DNA of 64,000 nucleotides, taken from contig OZ254179.1 in assembly GCA_965268675.1 (NCBI GenBank), positions 682,001-746,000 of the forward strand. Reading direction: 5' to 3'. Both the position numbers and the translations under genes were made by a program. The stretch's first letter is position 1. Every line of letters begins with the position of its first letter. The notes under the pieces are model-generated. The model was not told where the DNA came from. It did not search any database and saw only the letters and a program-made list of their open reading frames with translations. Below are positions 36,254 to 46,075 of the stretch, piece by piece. This DNA is from AAA044-D11 sp009705075 (GTDB taxonomy: Bacteria; Actinomycetota; Actinomycetes; Nanopelagicales; Nanopelagicaceae).

Positions 36254-39115
36254 ATGTCAGCAAGGTCGAACTTTTCTGATCGGCACATAGGCCCAGATGG
36301 CAATCAAATTGATTACATGCTCAAGGAGTTGGGCGAAAATAATTTAGCGGGATTCATTTCTAAAGTTGTACCAGCAAATATTTCGCTAACTGAAAAAATT
36401 GCAGAGAGTTTGCCGGTTGCAATATCGGAAGTCGAAGCAATATCGGAACTTAGAGCGCTTGCTGCTGAGAATAAAGTTGTTAAATCTTTAATTGGTCTTG
36501 GCTATTTCGGAACCATAACTCCACCCGTAATTTTGCGCAACGTTCTCGAGAACCCATCTTGGTACACGGCATACACTCCGTACCAACCTGAGATTAGCCA
36601 AGGAAGATTGGAGGCGATCTTCGCCTTCCAAACAGTTGTAACTGATTTAACAGGTCTTAACGTTGCGAATGCGTCGATGCTCGATGAAGCAACAGCTGCG
36701 GCAGAATCAATGACGCTTTCGCGCCGAGTCTGGCAAGGCGAAGATGAAGCAGTTTTTTTAATTGATGCCGGACTTCACCAACAAATCAAAGCAGTCATAG
36801 CAACTCGCGCTGCGCCACTGGGTATTGGGATCGTTGAAGTATCAGCCAAAATAGATTCGCTAAAGAGTGTTAATAAACCGATATTCGGAGCGATTTTTGC
36901 ACAGATCTCTTCTGATGGTGAAATGGTTGATCTTCAACCTCTGATTAATTTAGTTAAAGAGAAATCTGGGTTGTCAGTAATTGCATGTGACTTATTGGCG
37001 TTAACTTCTTTCAAGTCGCCTGGTGAATATGGCGCAGATATAGCTATCGGATCAGCGCAGAGATTTGGTGTTCCAATGGGATTCGGGGGACCGCATGCTG
37101 GTTTTATGGCGGTGCGCAACGGATTGGAACGCTCGTTGCCAGGACGACTTGTCGGACAGAGCCTCGACGCTCATCAGAATCCAGCGCTCCGTCTCGCGTT
37201 ACAGACAAGAGAGCAACATATCCGCAGAGATAAAGCGACATCGAATATTTGTACGGCACAAGTACTTCTCGCTGTTATATCGGCCTTTTATGCGATGTGG
37301 CATGGCTCTGAGGGATTACAGAAAATTTCATCAAGAATTACCACTGCGGCATATTCACTTCGTGAGAGCTTGCGCGCGAAGGGGCTGAAAGTTTCCAGCG
37401 GGGATATCTTTGACACTTTTTTGATTCATGACGTTGATGCACAGAAATTAGGGGAGAACGCATTTAAGGCTGGATTTAATATCAGGATTAAGGACGCTTC
37501 CACTATTGGGATCACTCTTGATGAAACAATCACTGCAGAGGACTTAGTAAAAATTGCGGAAATACTTGGTGGAACTTACAAAGAGTTAGTGGTTCTTACT
37601 ATTAATTCAGATTCAATACGTAAAAGTAAGTTCCTTCAACACGAACTTTTTAACACCTATCACTCTGAAACATCAATGTTACGTTACTTGCGAACTTTAG
37701 CCGATAGAGATTTAGCGTTAGACCGAACGATGATTCCTCTCGGTTCTTGCACGATGAAATTGAACGCCACCACAGAGATGATTCCTGTTACTTGGCGTGA
37801 ATTTTCTGATCTTCATCCCTTTGCGCCAGCAGATCAGAGTCTTGGAATGCGTAAGCTGATCTCGCAGTTATCGAACTGGTTGATAGAAATTACTGGTTAT
37901 GATGCGGTTTCGCTTCAGCCTAATGCTGGCTCTCAAGGTGAATTCGCCGGACTGCTCGCAATTAGGAAATATTTGGATTCACTTGGCCAAAGAGATCGAA
38001 AAATATGTTTAATCCCTTCAAGTGCTCATGGCACAAATGCGGCAAGCGCAGTGATGGCAGGCATGCAAGTTGTAGTGATTGCGTGTGATGAAGAGGGAAA
38101 TGTGAGTGTTCCCGACCTTAAGGAGAAGATTGCAACCTACGGCGAAACTTTAGCCGCGCTAATGGTTACCTACCCTTCAACTCATGGGGTCTTTGAAGCT
38201 GCAATATCTGAAATTTGCGGATTGATACATGATGCTGGGGGACAGGTTTACGTAGATGGTGCGAATCTGAATGCTCTCGTAGGTCTGGCAAAGCCTGGAA
38301 AATTTGGGGCTGACGTCTCACATCTGAATTTACATAAAACATTCTGTATTCCCCACGGTGGCGGTGGTCCAGGAGTGGGTCCGGTTATATCTAAAGCTCA
38401 CTTAGCGCCATTTTTACCAAACCATCCTATGGATTCCTCTTCTGGTCCGAGCACAGGTCCAGGTCCGGTCAGTTCAGCACCATTTGGTTCAGCTGGAATT
38501 TTGCCAATCTCATGGAGTTACATTCGCATGATGGGGGGAGATGGTTTAACTAAAGCAACTCAAGTGGCAATCTTGTCCGCCAATTATCTTGCAGCCAAGT
38601 TAGATCCACTTTTTCCAGTGCTTTATCGTGGTGCAAATGGTTATATCGCGCATGAATGCATCATTGATCTTCGAGAGATTACAAAGACAACCGGAGTAAG
38701 TGTTGATGATGTGGCGAAGCGGCTAATGGATCATGGCTTTCATGCACCGACCGTGAGCTTCCCAGTCGCAGGAACTTTAATGATTGAACCAACTGAATCT
38801 GAAGATCTCCGCGAAATGGAGCGATTCGTTAGCGCAATGGTTTCCATCCGCGCCGAAATAAGCGATATCGAAAAGGGTGAACTCACTATTGAAGAATCGC
38901 CCCTTAGATTTGCGCCCCATACCAGCGCCGATTTATTGCGAAGCGATTGGGATAGAAAATATTCTCGTGAAGTTGGCGCATTTCCCTCTGGAAATGGCTC
39001 TGGCCTAGGCGCTGCAGGCAAATATTGGCCAACCGTGGGTCGCATCGACGGGGTTTACGGGGATAGGAACCTAGTTTGTTCCTGTTTACCGATATCCGAA
39101 TTGGCTATTAATTAG
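36254..39115 (+). CDS. gcvP: Glycine dehydrogenase (decarboxylating), P protein
   Basis: Decarboxylates glycine and passes the aminomethyl group to GcvH lipoate. The 953-residue single-chain form joins both halves: N-terminal half (FSDRHIGPDG ... YTAYTPYQPEISQGRLEAIF) and C-terminal half with PLP-binding Lys695 in HLNLHKTFCIPHGGGGPG. Start ATG follows AGGGGAGCGGTGG. No glycine riboswitch fits in the 72-base upstream spacer. It ends 32 bases before the convergent glycosyltransferase gene. Confidence 0.97.
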   Translation: MSARSNFSDRHIGPDGNQIDYMLKELGENNLAGFISKVVPANISLTEKIAESLPVAISEVEAISELRALAAENKVVKSLIGLGYFGTITPPVILRNVLENPSWYTAYTPYQPEISQGRLEAIFAFQTVVTDLTGLNVANASMLDEATAAAESMTLSRRVWQGEDEAVFLIDAGLHQQIKAVIATRAAPLGIGIVEVSAKIDSLKSVNKPIFGAIFAQISSDGEMVDLQPLINLVKEKSGLSVIACDLLALTSFKSPGEYGADIAIGSAQRFGVPMGFGGPHAGFMAVRNGLERSLPGRLVGQSLDAHQNPALRLALQTREQHIRRDKATSNICTAQVLLAVISAFYAMWHGSEGLQKISSRITTAAYSLRESLRAKGLKVSSGDIFDTFLIHDVDAQKLGENAFKAGFNIRIKDASTIGITLDETITAEDLVKIAEILGGTYKELVVLTINSDSIRKSKFLQHELFNTYHSETSMLRYLRTLADRDLALDRTMIPLGSCTMKLNATTEMIPVTWREFSDLHPFAPADQSLGMRKLISQLSNWLIEITGYDAVSLQPNAGSQGEFAGLLAIRKYLDSLGQRDRKICLIPSSAHGTNAASAVMAGMQVVVIACDEEGNVSVPDLKEKIATYGETLAALMVTYPSTHGVFEAAISEICGLIHDAGGQVYVDGANLNALVGLAKPGKFGADVSHLNLHKTFCIPHGGGGPGVGPVISKAHLAPFLPNHPMDSSSGPSTGPGPVSSAPFGSAGILPISWSYIRMMGGDGLTKATQVAILSANYLAAKLDPLFPVLYRGANGYIAHECIIDLREITKTTGVSVDDVAKRLMDHGFHAPTVSFPVAGTLMIEPTESEDLREMERFVSAMVSIRAEISDIEKGELTIEESPLRFAPHTSADLLRSDWDRKYSREVGAFPSGNGSGLGAAGKYWPTVGRIDGVYGDRNLVCSCLPISELAIN

Positions 39116-39147
39116 CACCGCCAGATTACTATCTGACATAATGTAGA

Positions 39148-39888
39148 TTATCGGCGATTTATCGTCTTCAGCACGCGTGATAAGCCTCGCATCGTAATAA
39201 ATCTAAAGGCTTCTAAAGCGATTCCTAGGGTCATCTTCGATCTGCCTGCCTTACGCGCGACGAAAGTTATCGGAATTTGAGCTATCGCAAAACCATTCAC
39301 AAAAGCCTGCATAGCCATTTCTATTTGAAAACCATAGCCTTTGCTGGAAATCGCATTCAAATCTAGCGAATTCAAAAAATTTCGACTCATTACACGGTAA
39401 CCACTTGTTAGGTCATTAAGTGGAATCTGTAAAGCCTTTGATGCATAAGCAGTTCCGATTTTGGAGATAACTCGGCGATACCAAGGCCAATTTTCGATTT
39501 CTCCGCCGACCATCCAGCGAGTTCCAATTACTAAATCATGGTTCGCACTGGCGCGAAGAAGGTCAGGAAGTTGGGTTGTCAGGTGGCTTCCATCGCTATC
39601 CATCTCAACAAAATAATCAAAATCCTGGGCTAATCCCCATTTGAATGCGGATAAATATGCTGGTCCTAAACCACCCTTCTTGCTATTAATGATCTGATGA
39701 AAATTCATTAGTTCCATCTCTTTGGCAATTCTTGCTGTGCCATCGGGTGAATTGTCATCTACATTTACTATCGTTATTTCGTATTCATTGGAAATTGTTT
39801 TACGCAAGATATCCAAATTATTGAGTTGTTCGATGATGTTTTCTGATTCATTATATGTAGGAAGAACAACTAAAACTTTGACTAACAT
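39148..39888 (-). CDS. Polyprenol-phosphate mannosyltransferase-like GT2
   Basis: A 246-residue family 2 glycosyltransferase resembling dolichol/polyprenol-phosphate mannose synthase (Ppm1/DPM1 catalytic domain): VVLPTYNESENI, VDDNSPDGTARIA, the metal-binding VEMDSDGSH, LVIGTRWM, and the C-terminal FVARKAGRSKM. No membrane anchor follows the catalytic domain. The product would supply mannose for lipoglycans or protein O-mannosylation at the outer membrane face; the exact donor is inferred. It starts 5 bases after the 5'-3' exonuclease gene. Confidence 0.85.
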   Translation of the reverse strand: MLVKVLVVLPTYNESENIIEQLNNLDILRKTISNEYEITIVNVDDNSPDGTARIAKEMELMNFHQIINSKKGGLGPAYLSAFKWGLAQDFDYFVEMDSDGSHLTTQLPDLLRASANHDLVIGTRWMVGGEIENWPWYRRVISKIGTAYASKALQIPLNDLTSGYRVMSRNFLNSLDLNAISSKGYGFQIEMAMQAFVNGFAIAQIPITFVARKAGRSKMTLGIALEAFRFITMRGLSRVLKTINRR

Positions 39889-39893
39889 GACTC

Positions 39894-40793
39894 TTACCAG
39901 CCCAAGGCAGAAATAAGACGGTCAACGCTAACCCCAAGACCGTAATCTTTTTGATACTGGTAGATCTCATCCAGGCTCTTCGGTCTTGTTGGAATTTTCA
40001 AATCCAAATTCGGCAAGGGAACATCTAGAGCGCAGTGGACCAACTTGGGTGCGATTTTTGCATACTCCTTTGACTCCAATAATTTTTTACGGGCGCTAGC
40101 TGTTAATCGTTCATCATTATTCTGCGCCGCTTCCATCACTTCTGGCAACGATGTGAACTGTTTCGCAATTACCGCGGCTCCTTTTTCGCCGATTCCTCTA
40201 ATTCCAGGTAAACCATCAGATGCATCACCGCGAATCATTGCGAACAACGCATACCGCTCCCCCGGAATATCGTATTTTTCAGATATCCATTTGAGATCTA
40301 CATGGTCGTGATTAGCAATACCTTTAGCAAGATATACGACAGAAACTTTTCGTGCATCGTCGACGAGTTGGAATAAGTCTCGATCACCGGTAACTATTTT
40401 GATCGGTCCCTTCTCTTTTACTGCAAATGAGGCCATGACATCATCTGCTTCAAAATCATCAACACCAACCAGCGGAATTCCGAAAGCCTCAAGAAGATCA
40501 AGCAGGATAGGAATTTGTGGCCCTAAGGTGTCAGGTTCTTCCTCCTCCCCTTCGACATCTAAACGGTTTGCTTTGTATTCCGGAAATAGTTCAACGCGCC
40601 AACTTGGTCGCCAATCTCCTTCTATGCATGCGACTATCCGGTTGGGCTTGTAAATATTCATTAATCGTGCCGTCATATCCAAATATCCGCGAATCGCATT
40701 TACTGGTTCACCAGAAGGAGAAACGAGAGTATCTGGCATACCGAAGTAAGCCCGATACCAGAGCGAGGCGCTATCTAGAAGCATCAATGTCAT
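39894..40793 (-). CDS. 5'-3' exonuclease (PolA-N/FEN-like), stand-alone
   Basis: A 299-residue protein equal to the 5' nuclease domain of DNA polymerase I without polymerase parts. Metal-binding acidic clusters are visible in DSASLWYRAYF, DDFEADDVMAS, VTGDRDLFQLV and RGDASDGLPGIRGIGEKGAA (helix-hairpin-helix). It should remove flaps or RNA primers. It overlaps the helY stop (TATGA). Homologue of M. tuberculosis Rv2090, also near helY. Confidence 0.9.
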   Translation of the reverse strand: MTLMLLDSASLWYRAYFGMPDTLVSPSGEPVNAIRGYLDMTARLMNIYKPNRIVACIEGDWRPSWRVELFPEYKANRLDVEGEEEEPDTLGPQIPILLDLLEAFGIPLVGVDDFEADDVMASFAVKEKGPIKIVTGDRDLFQLVDDARKVSVVYLAKGIANHDHVDLKWISEKYDIPGERYALFAMIRGDASDGLPGIRGIGEKGAAVIAKQFTSLPEVMEAAQNNDERLTASARKKLLESKEYAKIAPKLVHCALDVPLPNLDLKIPTRPKSLDEIYQYQKDYGLGVSVDRLISALGW

Positions 40794-43168
40794 ACGACGG
40801 CACCTGCGTATGCAATTACTCCACGATCGATTCGACCAAGAGCTTCCGAAACTATTGGTGCAAGATGAGGTGAAGCAAAAGAGATCTGTCGAAGTAGGTC
40901 GATGATTTGTTTCATAGAACGGACAAAATCACCAACAGTTAAATCTGTGCCACGCAAGATGGAAGTTAGAGAATGCCCACTTGCCCAACGATATGCAGCC
41001 CAACAGAACCCCGCATCTGGCTCTCTAATCGGCTCTAATCCCAGTTCGTTCTCTAAATCATTGATCTGCACCCAAGTTTTAACTAAATCAGATAGTACTT
41101 CTTCCACGCTACCTCTTGGCAACTTAGGTGGGCCCTCTTTACGGCTTTCGTAAACGAATACAGAGATTATTGAAACTAACTCAGCTGCATTCAATTGATC
41201 AAAGGCTTCTCGTCTAATCATTTCCGCTATCAACAAATCAGTTTCTCCATAAATCTTAGACAGCAGTTTTCCATTTGGCGTTATCGCATCATGCGATAAA
41301 TACCCAAACTTCTCCAACATGATTTTTATCAGGTCGAATCTGCGCGCGATAACATGAGTACGATTTGCTACCCGGGAGGTAAGCCCAGCATTTTCTCTAC
41401 GTAATCGATCAGCTCTTTCAGCGATTCGCGCGTGAGTTTCCCGATCGCTACAACCATGGCAAGGATGGTTACGTAAAGATTTGCGCGCTTCAAGAATCTT
41501 CTCTTCCTCGAACTCCCTGGCTTTACGCTTTTTAGTTGAAAGCCCCTTTTCTAGCTCCTTGATCGCGAATCTGATATCGGCATACTCGATGAAATCTCCT
41601 AAGTGACAATTGATTTCGCTTTCCAGTTGAGCAATCGCTTCGCTATTTCGCTTTATCTGGCGCGCTAGCCCAACGACCGCTTTATCGGCCTGAAATTGGG
41701 CAAAAGAGGATTCAAGAGATGTCCGAGCTCGTTCGGCACCAAATTGCGAAATCAAATTTATTGTCATGTTATATGTCGGTTTAAATGAACTTTTGAGCGG
41801 ATAAGTTCTAGTAGATGCCAAGCCTGCAGCAGATGCACTGTCAATATCTTTGTTCCACAAAATTACTGCATTACCTTCAACGTCTATTCCGCGACGACCT
41901 GCTCGCCCAGTTAATTGGGTGTACTCCCCCGGAGTAACAGATACATGAGATTCGCCATCCCATTTCGTTAGCTTCTCTAAAACAACTGTTCTTGCCGGCA
42001 TGTTTATCCCTAGAGCGAGGGTTTCGGTTGCAAAAACCGCTTTCACTAAACCGCGTTGAAAGAGTTCCTCTACACATTCCTTAAAGGCTGGCAGTAAGCC
42101 AGCATGATGCGAAGCGATGCCACGTTCTAGCGCATCAACCCATTCGTGGAAGCCTAAAATTACTAGATCCTCTTCGGGTAGCGATTTAGTCTTCTCTGAA
42201 ATTACCTCTCGAATTTCCGATCTCTCATCGGCGTTGGTTAGACGCAGACCAGAAGCAACGCATTGTCGAACCGCACTGTCGCATTGCGCTCTACTGAAAA
42301 TAAAAGTTATGGCTGGCAGCAATCCTTCTCGGTCTAATTTTTCGATTACATCCGCTCGTCCTAAAGCTTTTATGGTCGGTGTTATCTGGGCGCTATCTCG
42401 CCAATTTTTCTTCCCACTGTTTGCGCCGTATTTATTGCGAACACTCCTTAGAGACTCTTTTTCCAATCTGAGAATCTCCGGATTTACCTTGGTATTCACG
42501 GTAAATAGATCTAAAAGTCTGTTGCCGAAAAGCACATGCTGATAGAGAGGAACAGGTCGTATTTCGCTAACGATAACTTGCATTTCTCCTCGTACGGTTT
42601 GCAACCAATCGCCAAACTCTTCGGCATTGGACACGGTTGCGGAAAGAGCGGCGACCTGAATGCTCTCTGGAAGGTGAATCAATATTTCCTCCCAAACCGC
42701 GCCCCTGAAACGATCGGCGAGATAATGAACTTCGTCCATTACGACAAATCGTAAATCGGTAAGTGTGTTCGATGAGGAATAAATCATATTTCTGAGCACT
42801 TCAGTAGTCATGATGACTATCGACGCGTCAGGGTTAATACTGGTATCGCCGGTGAGTAATCCAACATTGCTTTCGCCATACATTGCACATAAATCTTGAT
42901 ACTTCTGATTCGAAAGTGCCTTTATTGGAGTTGTATAGAAACACTTCTTTCCGGTTGTTATGGCAAGGTGAGCCGCGAATTCCCCGACGATCGTCTTACC
43001 AGCGCCAGTTGGAGCTGCGACCAAAACTGATTTTCCACTCTCCAAAGCATGACAGCCTGCAATTTGAAAAGAGTCCATGCTAAATGGATAACGTTCAACA
43101 AACGCGCTCGTTGCTTTATGCGCACCTCTTGCCTTAGCTTCTGCGTAACGCGCTGCTGGTGTCGTCAT
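40790..43168 (-). CDS. helY: DExH-box RNA helicase, HelY/Ski2-like
   Basis: A 792-residue superfamily 2 helicase. Walker A is LVAAPTGAGKTIVGEFA, DEVH box FVVMDEVHYLADRF, motif III LSATVSNAEEF, and motif VI YTQLTGRAGRRGID; a C-terminal DSHCT domain (about 630-792) resembles yeast Ski2/Mtr4. Likely an RNA or RNP remodelling helicase. The start ATG 43168 is chosen because it forms a TAATG overlap with the upstream lipid kinase; TTG 43183 is in frame but lies inside that gene. Confidence 0.92.
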   Translation of the reverse strand: MTTPAARYAEAKARGAHKATSAFVERYPFSMDSFQIAGCHALESGKSVLVAAPTGAGKTIVGEFAAHLAITTGKKCFYTTPIKALSNQKYQDLCAMYGESNVGLLTGDTSINPDASIVIMTTEVLRNMIYSSSNTLTDLRFVVMDEVHYLADRFRGAVWEEILIHLPESIQVAALSATVSNAEEFGDWLQTVRGEMQVIVSEIRPVPLYQHVLFGNRLLDLFTVNTKVNPEILRLEKESLRSVRNKYGANSGKKNWRDSAQITPTIKALGRADVIEKLDREGLLPAITFIFSRAQCDSAVRQCVASGLRLTNADERSEIREVISEKTKSLPEEDLVILGFHEWVDALERGIASHHAGLLPAFKECVEELFQRGLVKAVFATETLALGINMPARTVVLEKLTKWDGESHVSVTPGEYTQLTGRAGRRGIDVEGNAVILWNKDIDSASAAGLASTRTYPLKSSFKPTYNMTINLISQFGAERARTSLESSFAQFQADKAVVGLARQIKRNSEAIAQLESEINCHLGDFIEYADIRFAIKELEKGLSTKKRKAREFEEEKILEARKSLRNHPCHGCSDRETHARIAERADRLRRENAGLTSRVANRTHVIARRFDLIKIMLEKFGYLSHDAITPNGKLLSKIYGETDLLIAEMIRREAFDQLNAAELVSIISVFVYESRKEGPPKLPRGSVEEVLSDLVKTWVQINDLENELGLEPIREPDAGFCWAAYRWASGHSLTSILRGTDLTVGDFVRSMKQIIDLLRQISFASPHLAPIVSEALGRIDRGVIAYAGAVV

Positions 43169-44061
43169 TAATTCCCAGACCAAGTGCGTAGCGAGCGAGG
43201 CAAAACTTCAATTGATATCGGCAATTCACCAATTCGTTCACCATCCGCATAGGCAACTGTATCGGCGGAGATCTTGATCTTTCGAGCTCTTTGGAACTCT
43301 ACTGCGGGATGAGTTATGTGTCGCCCGCTATAAACTTTTGGAAAAACTTTCATCAGTTCAGGCTTGCTAACTGGATGAAGAATCATGATGTCAAGGAGGC
43401 CGTCCTGACGATCTGCCATCGGACAAAGTCTCATTCCTCCCCCATATGTTTGGCCGTTCGCTACTGCAATCAGCATTGCCTCAACGGGCCTAGCCTTACC
43501 ATCAACTTCTAACTCGTAGTGAATTTTCCTAAATTTCTTTATCTCGGCCAACATTGCCAAGTTATATTTCATCTTCCCCGAAACAAAATTGTTCTGGTTA
43601 GCACGCTCGTTTACTTGAGCATCGAATCCGGTACTTAGAATCTGTCCGAATTTGCGCACTCCGCCAGCAAAAGAAATTGCGCCAGTATCCACGCTTATTG
43701 GATCTTTGAAACGGATCGCATCAAAAATAGCCTTTGGCGAAATAGTTAGACTTTCATTACTTCGCGCAAAATCATTGCCAGTTCCCGCAGGAACAACATA
43801 AAGTGGAAGCGAAGTTCCGGCGAGCACCTGAATTGCATGATGAACTAAACCATCACCGCCTATCCCAATTACAGCTTCAAACTCCCCTGAAGATAGCGCT
43901 GCGGCGAGATCGCTAATTATCTCTGCGCTAGAAGCCGGTTCAACAACTATGCAACCAATCGAAATCTTGCGGGCGTAGCTGATTAGTTCGTTTGCAATTG
44001 AAACTGCGCGTCCTCTGCCGGCCTTTGGATTTATAAAGAGTAAAACTCTTCCCTTAGTCAT
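43168..44061 (-). CDS. Diacylglycerol kinase-family lipid kinase
   Basis: A 297-residue protein of the DagK/YegS family: LLFINPKAGRGRA, the nucleotide-binding GIGGDGLVHHAI, and VVPAGTGNDFARS. It phosphorylates a lipid such as diacylglycerol to recycle it into phospholipid synthesis. It overlaps tatC by 8 bases and helY by 1 base, lying inside the conserved helY-tatC-tatA order. Confidence 0.88.
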   Translation of the reverse strand: MTKGRVLLFINPKAGRGRAVSIANELISYARKISIGCIVVEPASSAEIISDLAAALSSGEFEAVIGIGGDGLVHHAIQVLAGTSLPLYVVPAGTGNDFARSNESLTISPKAIFDAIRFKDPISVDTGAISFAGGVRKFGQILSTGFDAQVNERANQNNFVSGKMKYNLAMLAEIKKFRKIHYELEVDGKARPVEAMLIAVANGQTYGGGMRLCPMADRQDGLLDIMILHPVSKPELMKVFPKVYSGRHITHPAVEFQRARKIKISADTVAYADGERIGELPISIEVLPRSLRTWSGN

Positions 44062-44827
44062 CAGCGTTCAAGCGTTTCTGCCTGGAACGATCCACAAGTA
44101 GCGCAATGCCTCCGGCTGCTATGTAAAGAATAGAAAGCGGGACTGCCAGAAAGAACATCGTAATCGGGTCTCCGGTTGGAGTGAATATCGCAGAGAAGAG
44201 GGTGATCCCGAATATCGCATAGCGCCAGGGCTTAAGAATTGATCGACCACTTAGAATATGAGCGAGATTCAAAGCAACAAGAAAAACTGGAAGTTCAAAA
44301 GCAACTCCGAAGACCAGGATTAATTGGGTAACAAAACTTAGATAGTCATCAAATTTAACTAAATTTGAGAGAGATTCGGGCGTGAAGCTAAGTAGAACTC
44401 GGACCGCTATTGGTAGAACCAGATAACCAGCAAATGTGCCGATCGCGAAGAAAGGAACCGCAAAAATTACAAATAGAATCGAGTTACGCCGCTCTTTCTT
44501 ATGCAATCCAGGAGATATAAATGCCCAGATTTGGTACAACCAAATTGGAGAAGCAACAAGTACACCGACAATTATCGAAAGTTTGAATTTTAAATCTATC
44601 GGACCGAGAACACCATTTATATATAGCGCCCCACAATTTTGCTCACCCAATTCTCTTGCAGCTTTCAAATCACAGATAGGAGCTGTAAGCCACTGAATTA
44701 TCTGGTCATAAGCGAACCAACCTAAGAAGCTGGCACAAACTATTCCAAACGCCGACCTGAAGAGTCTTTTCCGCAATTCGCTAAAGTGCCCCAGAAGGGG
44801 CATTGTTTTTGTCGGGCTATCTTTCAT
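44054..44827 (-). CDS. tatC: Sec-independent protein translocase TatC
   Basis: A 257-residue membrane protein that recognises twin-arginine signal peptides. Six hydrophobic segments are visible; the N-terminal MPLLGHFSELRKRLFRSA contains the conserved cytoplasmic HxxELRxR motif, and LYQIWAFISPGLHKKER the conserved first periplasm-to-cytoplasm region. It lies 36 bases downstream of tatA. A separate tatB is not in the window. Confidence 0.95.
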   Translation of the reverse strand: MKDSPTKTMPLLGHFSELRKRLFRSAFGIVCASFLGWFAYDQIIQWLTAPICDLKAARELGEQNCGALYINGVLGPIDLKFKLSIIVGVLVASPIWLYQIWAFISPGLHKKERRNSILFVIFAVPFFAIGTFAGYLVLPIAVRVLLSFTPESLSNLVKFDDYLSFVTQLILVFGVAFELPVFLVALNLAHILSGRSILKPWRYAIFGITLFSAIFTPTGDPITMFFLAVPLSILYIAAGGIALLVDRSRQKRLNADD

Positions 44828-44863
44828 GTTGCTAAGGCTCTTCTCGTCAAGAACAATTACTAA

Positions 44864-45049
44864 TTAAGAATCAGCTTTATTGGAGCCGTCTTTTTCTTCC
44901 TTGGCGTCGCCATCTTTCATCTCACTCTTAAATATTTTTAGGGATTTTGCGATCGATTTCGCTGAATCAGGCAGTTTTTTTGCTCCGAAAAGCAGGACAA
45001 AAACAACGGCAACGATTACGAAATGCCAACCTTCGAGTCCGCGTAGCAC
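44864..45049 (-). CDS. tatA: Sec-independent protein translocase TatA
   Basis: A 61-residue protein with one N-terminal membrane helix (WHFVIVAVVFVLLFGAKKLP) followed by an amphipathic helix (SAKSIAKSLKIFKSEM) and an acidic-polar tail, the standard TatA plan. GTG 45049 stands 7 bases after GGAG and is preferred; TTG 45052 is the neighbouring alternative. It sits between pafC and tatC, as in mycobacteria. Confidence 0.92.
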   Translation of the reverse strand: MLRGLEGWHFVIVAVVFVLLFGAKKLPDSAKSIAKSLKIFKSEMKDGDAKEEKDGSNKADS

Positions 45050-45148
45050 CAAAATTCTCCACTCTGCTAGTTTCTCTACTACCTACGCCGCAAATCTTAG
45101 TTCTAAAACCCCAGGTAAGTAACTTAACTTGCTCTCTTGCGGTTATTT

Positions 45149-46075
45149 CTACGAATAAAGCTCGAGAATTGCCCTCGCACGGTTCTTTATCTTCTCGACC
45201 AGCGCTTCGGGTTCCACCACCTCAATTAGCCCGCCGTATCCCAGGACGCTCCTAATTAACCATTCCGTGTCTATGGGATTTAAAGTGACTAAAATTTCTT
45301 CTTCGCTCTCTGAGCCTTCAGTCTGAGAAACTATAGTTCTATTCTCTTCGACGAAGTTCCTCGCCGCCCTTGCTACCTTAAGTCTTATCAACCCAGTCTC
45401 GATTTCAGATTTGGTTCCACTAAATTTTTCAATGAGTTCAATTCCTGACAAAGGCTCACAACTAAGGATCCGATCAAGTCGAAAAGTTCTATCAGCTTTA
45501 GAGGTTTGACACCAAGCGTTTAGATAATTTACGCCATTGGAAAGATAGATTGAGAGCGGGAAAACTTCTCGTTCAGAACGTTCATCTTTCACACCACTTA
45601 GGTAGACGATTTTTACGGCGCTGGATTTTGCAATAGCACCTTCGAGCACTTGCAAGAATTGTTGGTTGCCAGAGTTTTGGACCACAACAATAGGATTTTC
45701 GAAGATCATATTTTGTCGTAACTTGTCCTGTAGCTCCGCTATTTCTCCAGCTATTTCATCAGACCTGAGCGACTTCATTAGATCTAGAGAAACTAGGAGC
45801 GAAGTCATTTCACTTCTGCTCATCTTTCGCGGCTTCTTTAAACTTTGTGGGTCTGAAACCGTAACGAAACCATCTTCGTAATACATTTCAATTAGTTCCA
45901 ATGGCGTGTAGCCCGGAAGACCACACATGTGTATCAAAACTAAATCTTCATTTATCTGCTTCTCAGATACCCCGAACACTGTGGCAAGCTCAGTTGTTGA
46001 GATACCTTGGTGCTCCAATAAATAGGGAACTAAGTCGAGAGCTCTTGCTGTGCGCTCAAGGGCTGAATCACTCAC
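45149..46075 (-). CDS. pafC: WYL-domain transcriptional regulator PafC
   Basis: Half of the PafBC activator that controls most LexA-independent DNA-damage genes in mycobacteria. The 308-residue protein has an N-terminal winged helix (LVPYLLEHQGISTTELATVFGV), a WYL domain in the middle (KSSAVKIVYLSG onward) and a C-terminal WCX-type extension (LNPIDTEWLIRSVLGYGG). It starts GTG, overlapping pafB by 4 bases. In other actinobacteria pafBC lie next to pafA and the proteasome genes; those are missing here. Confidence 0.88.
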   Translation of the reverse strand: MSDSALERTARALDLVPYLLEHQGISTTELATVFGVSEKQINEDLVLIHMCGLPGYTPLELIEMYYEDGFVTVSDPQSLKKPRKMSRSEMTSLLVSLDLMKSLRSDEIAGEIAELQDKLRQNMIFENPIVVVQNSGNQQFLQVLEGAIAKSSAVKIVYLSGVKDERSEREVFPLSIYLSNGVNYLNAWCQTSKADRTFRLDRILSCEPLSGIELIEKFSGTKSEIETGLIRLKVARAARNFVEENRTIVSQTEGSESEEEILVTLNPIDTEWLIRSVLGYGGLIEVVEPEALVEKIKNRARAILELYS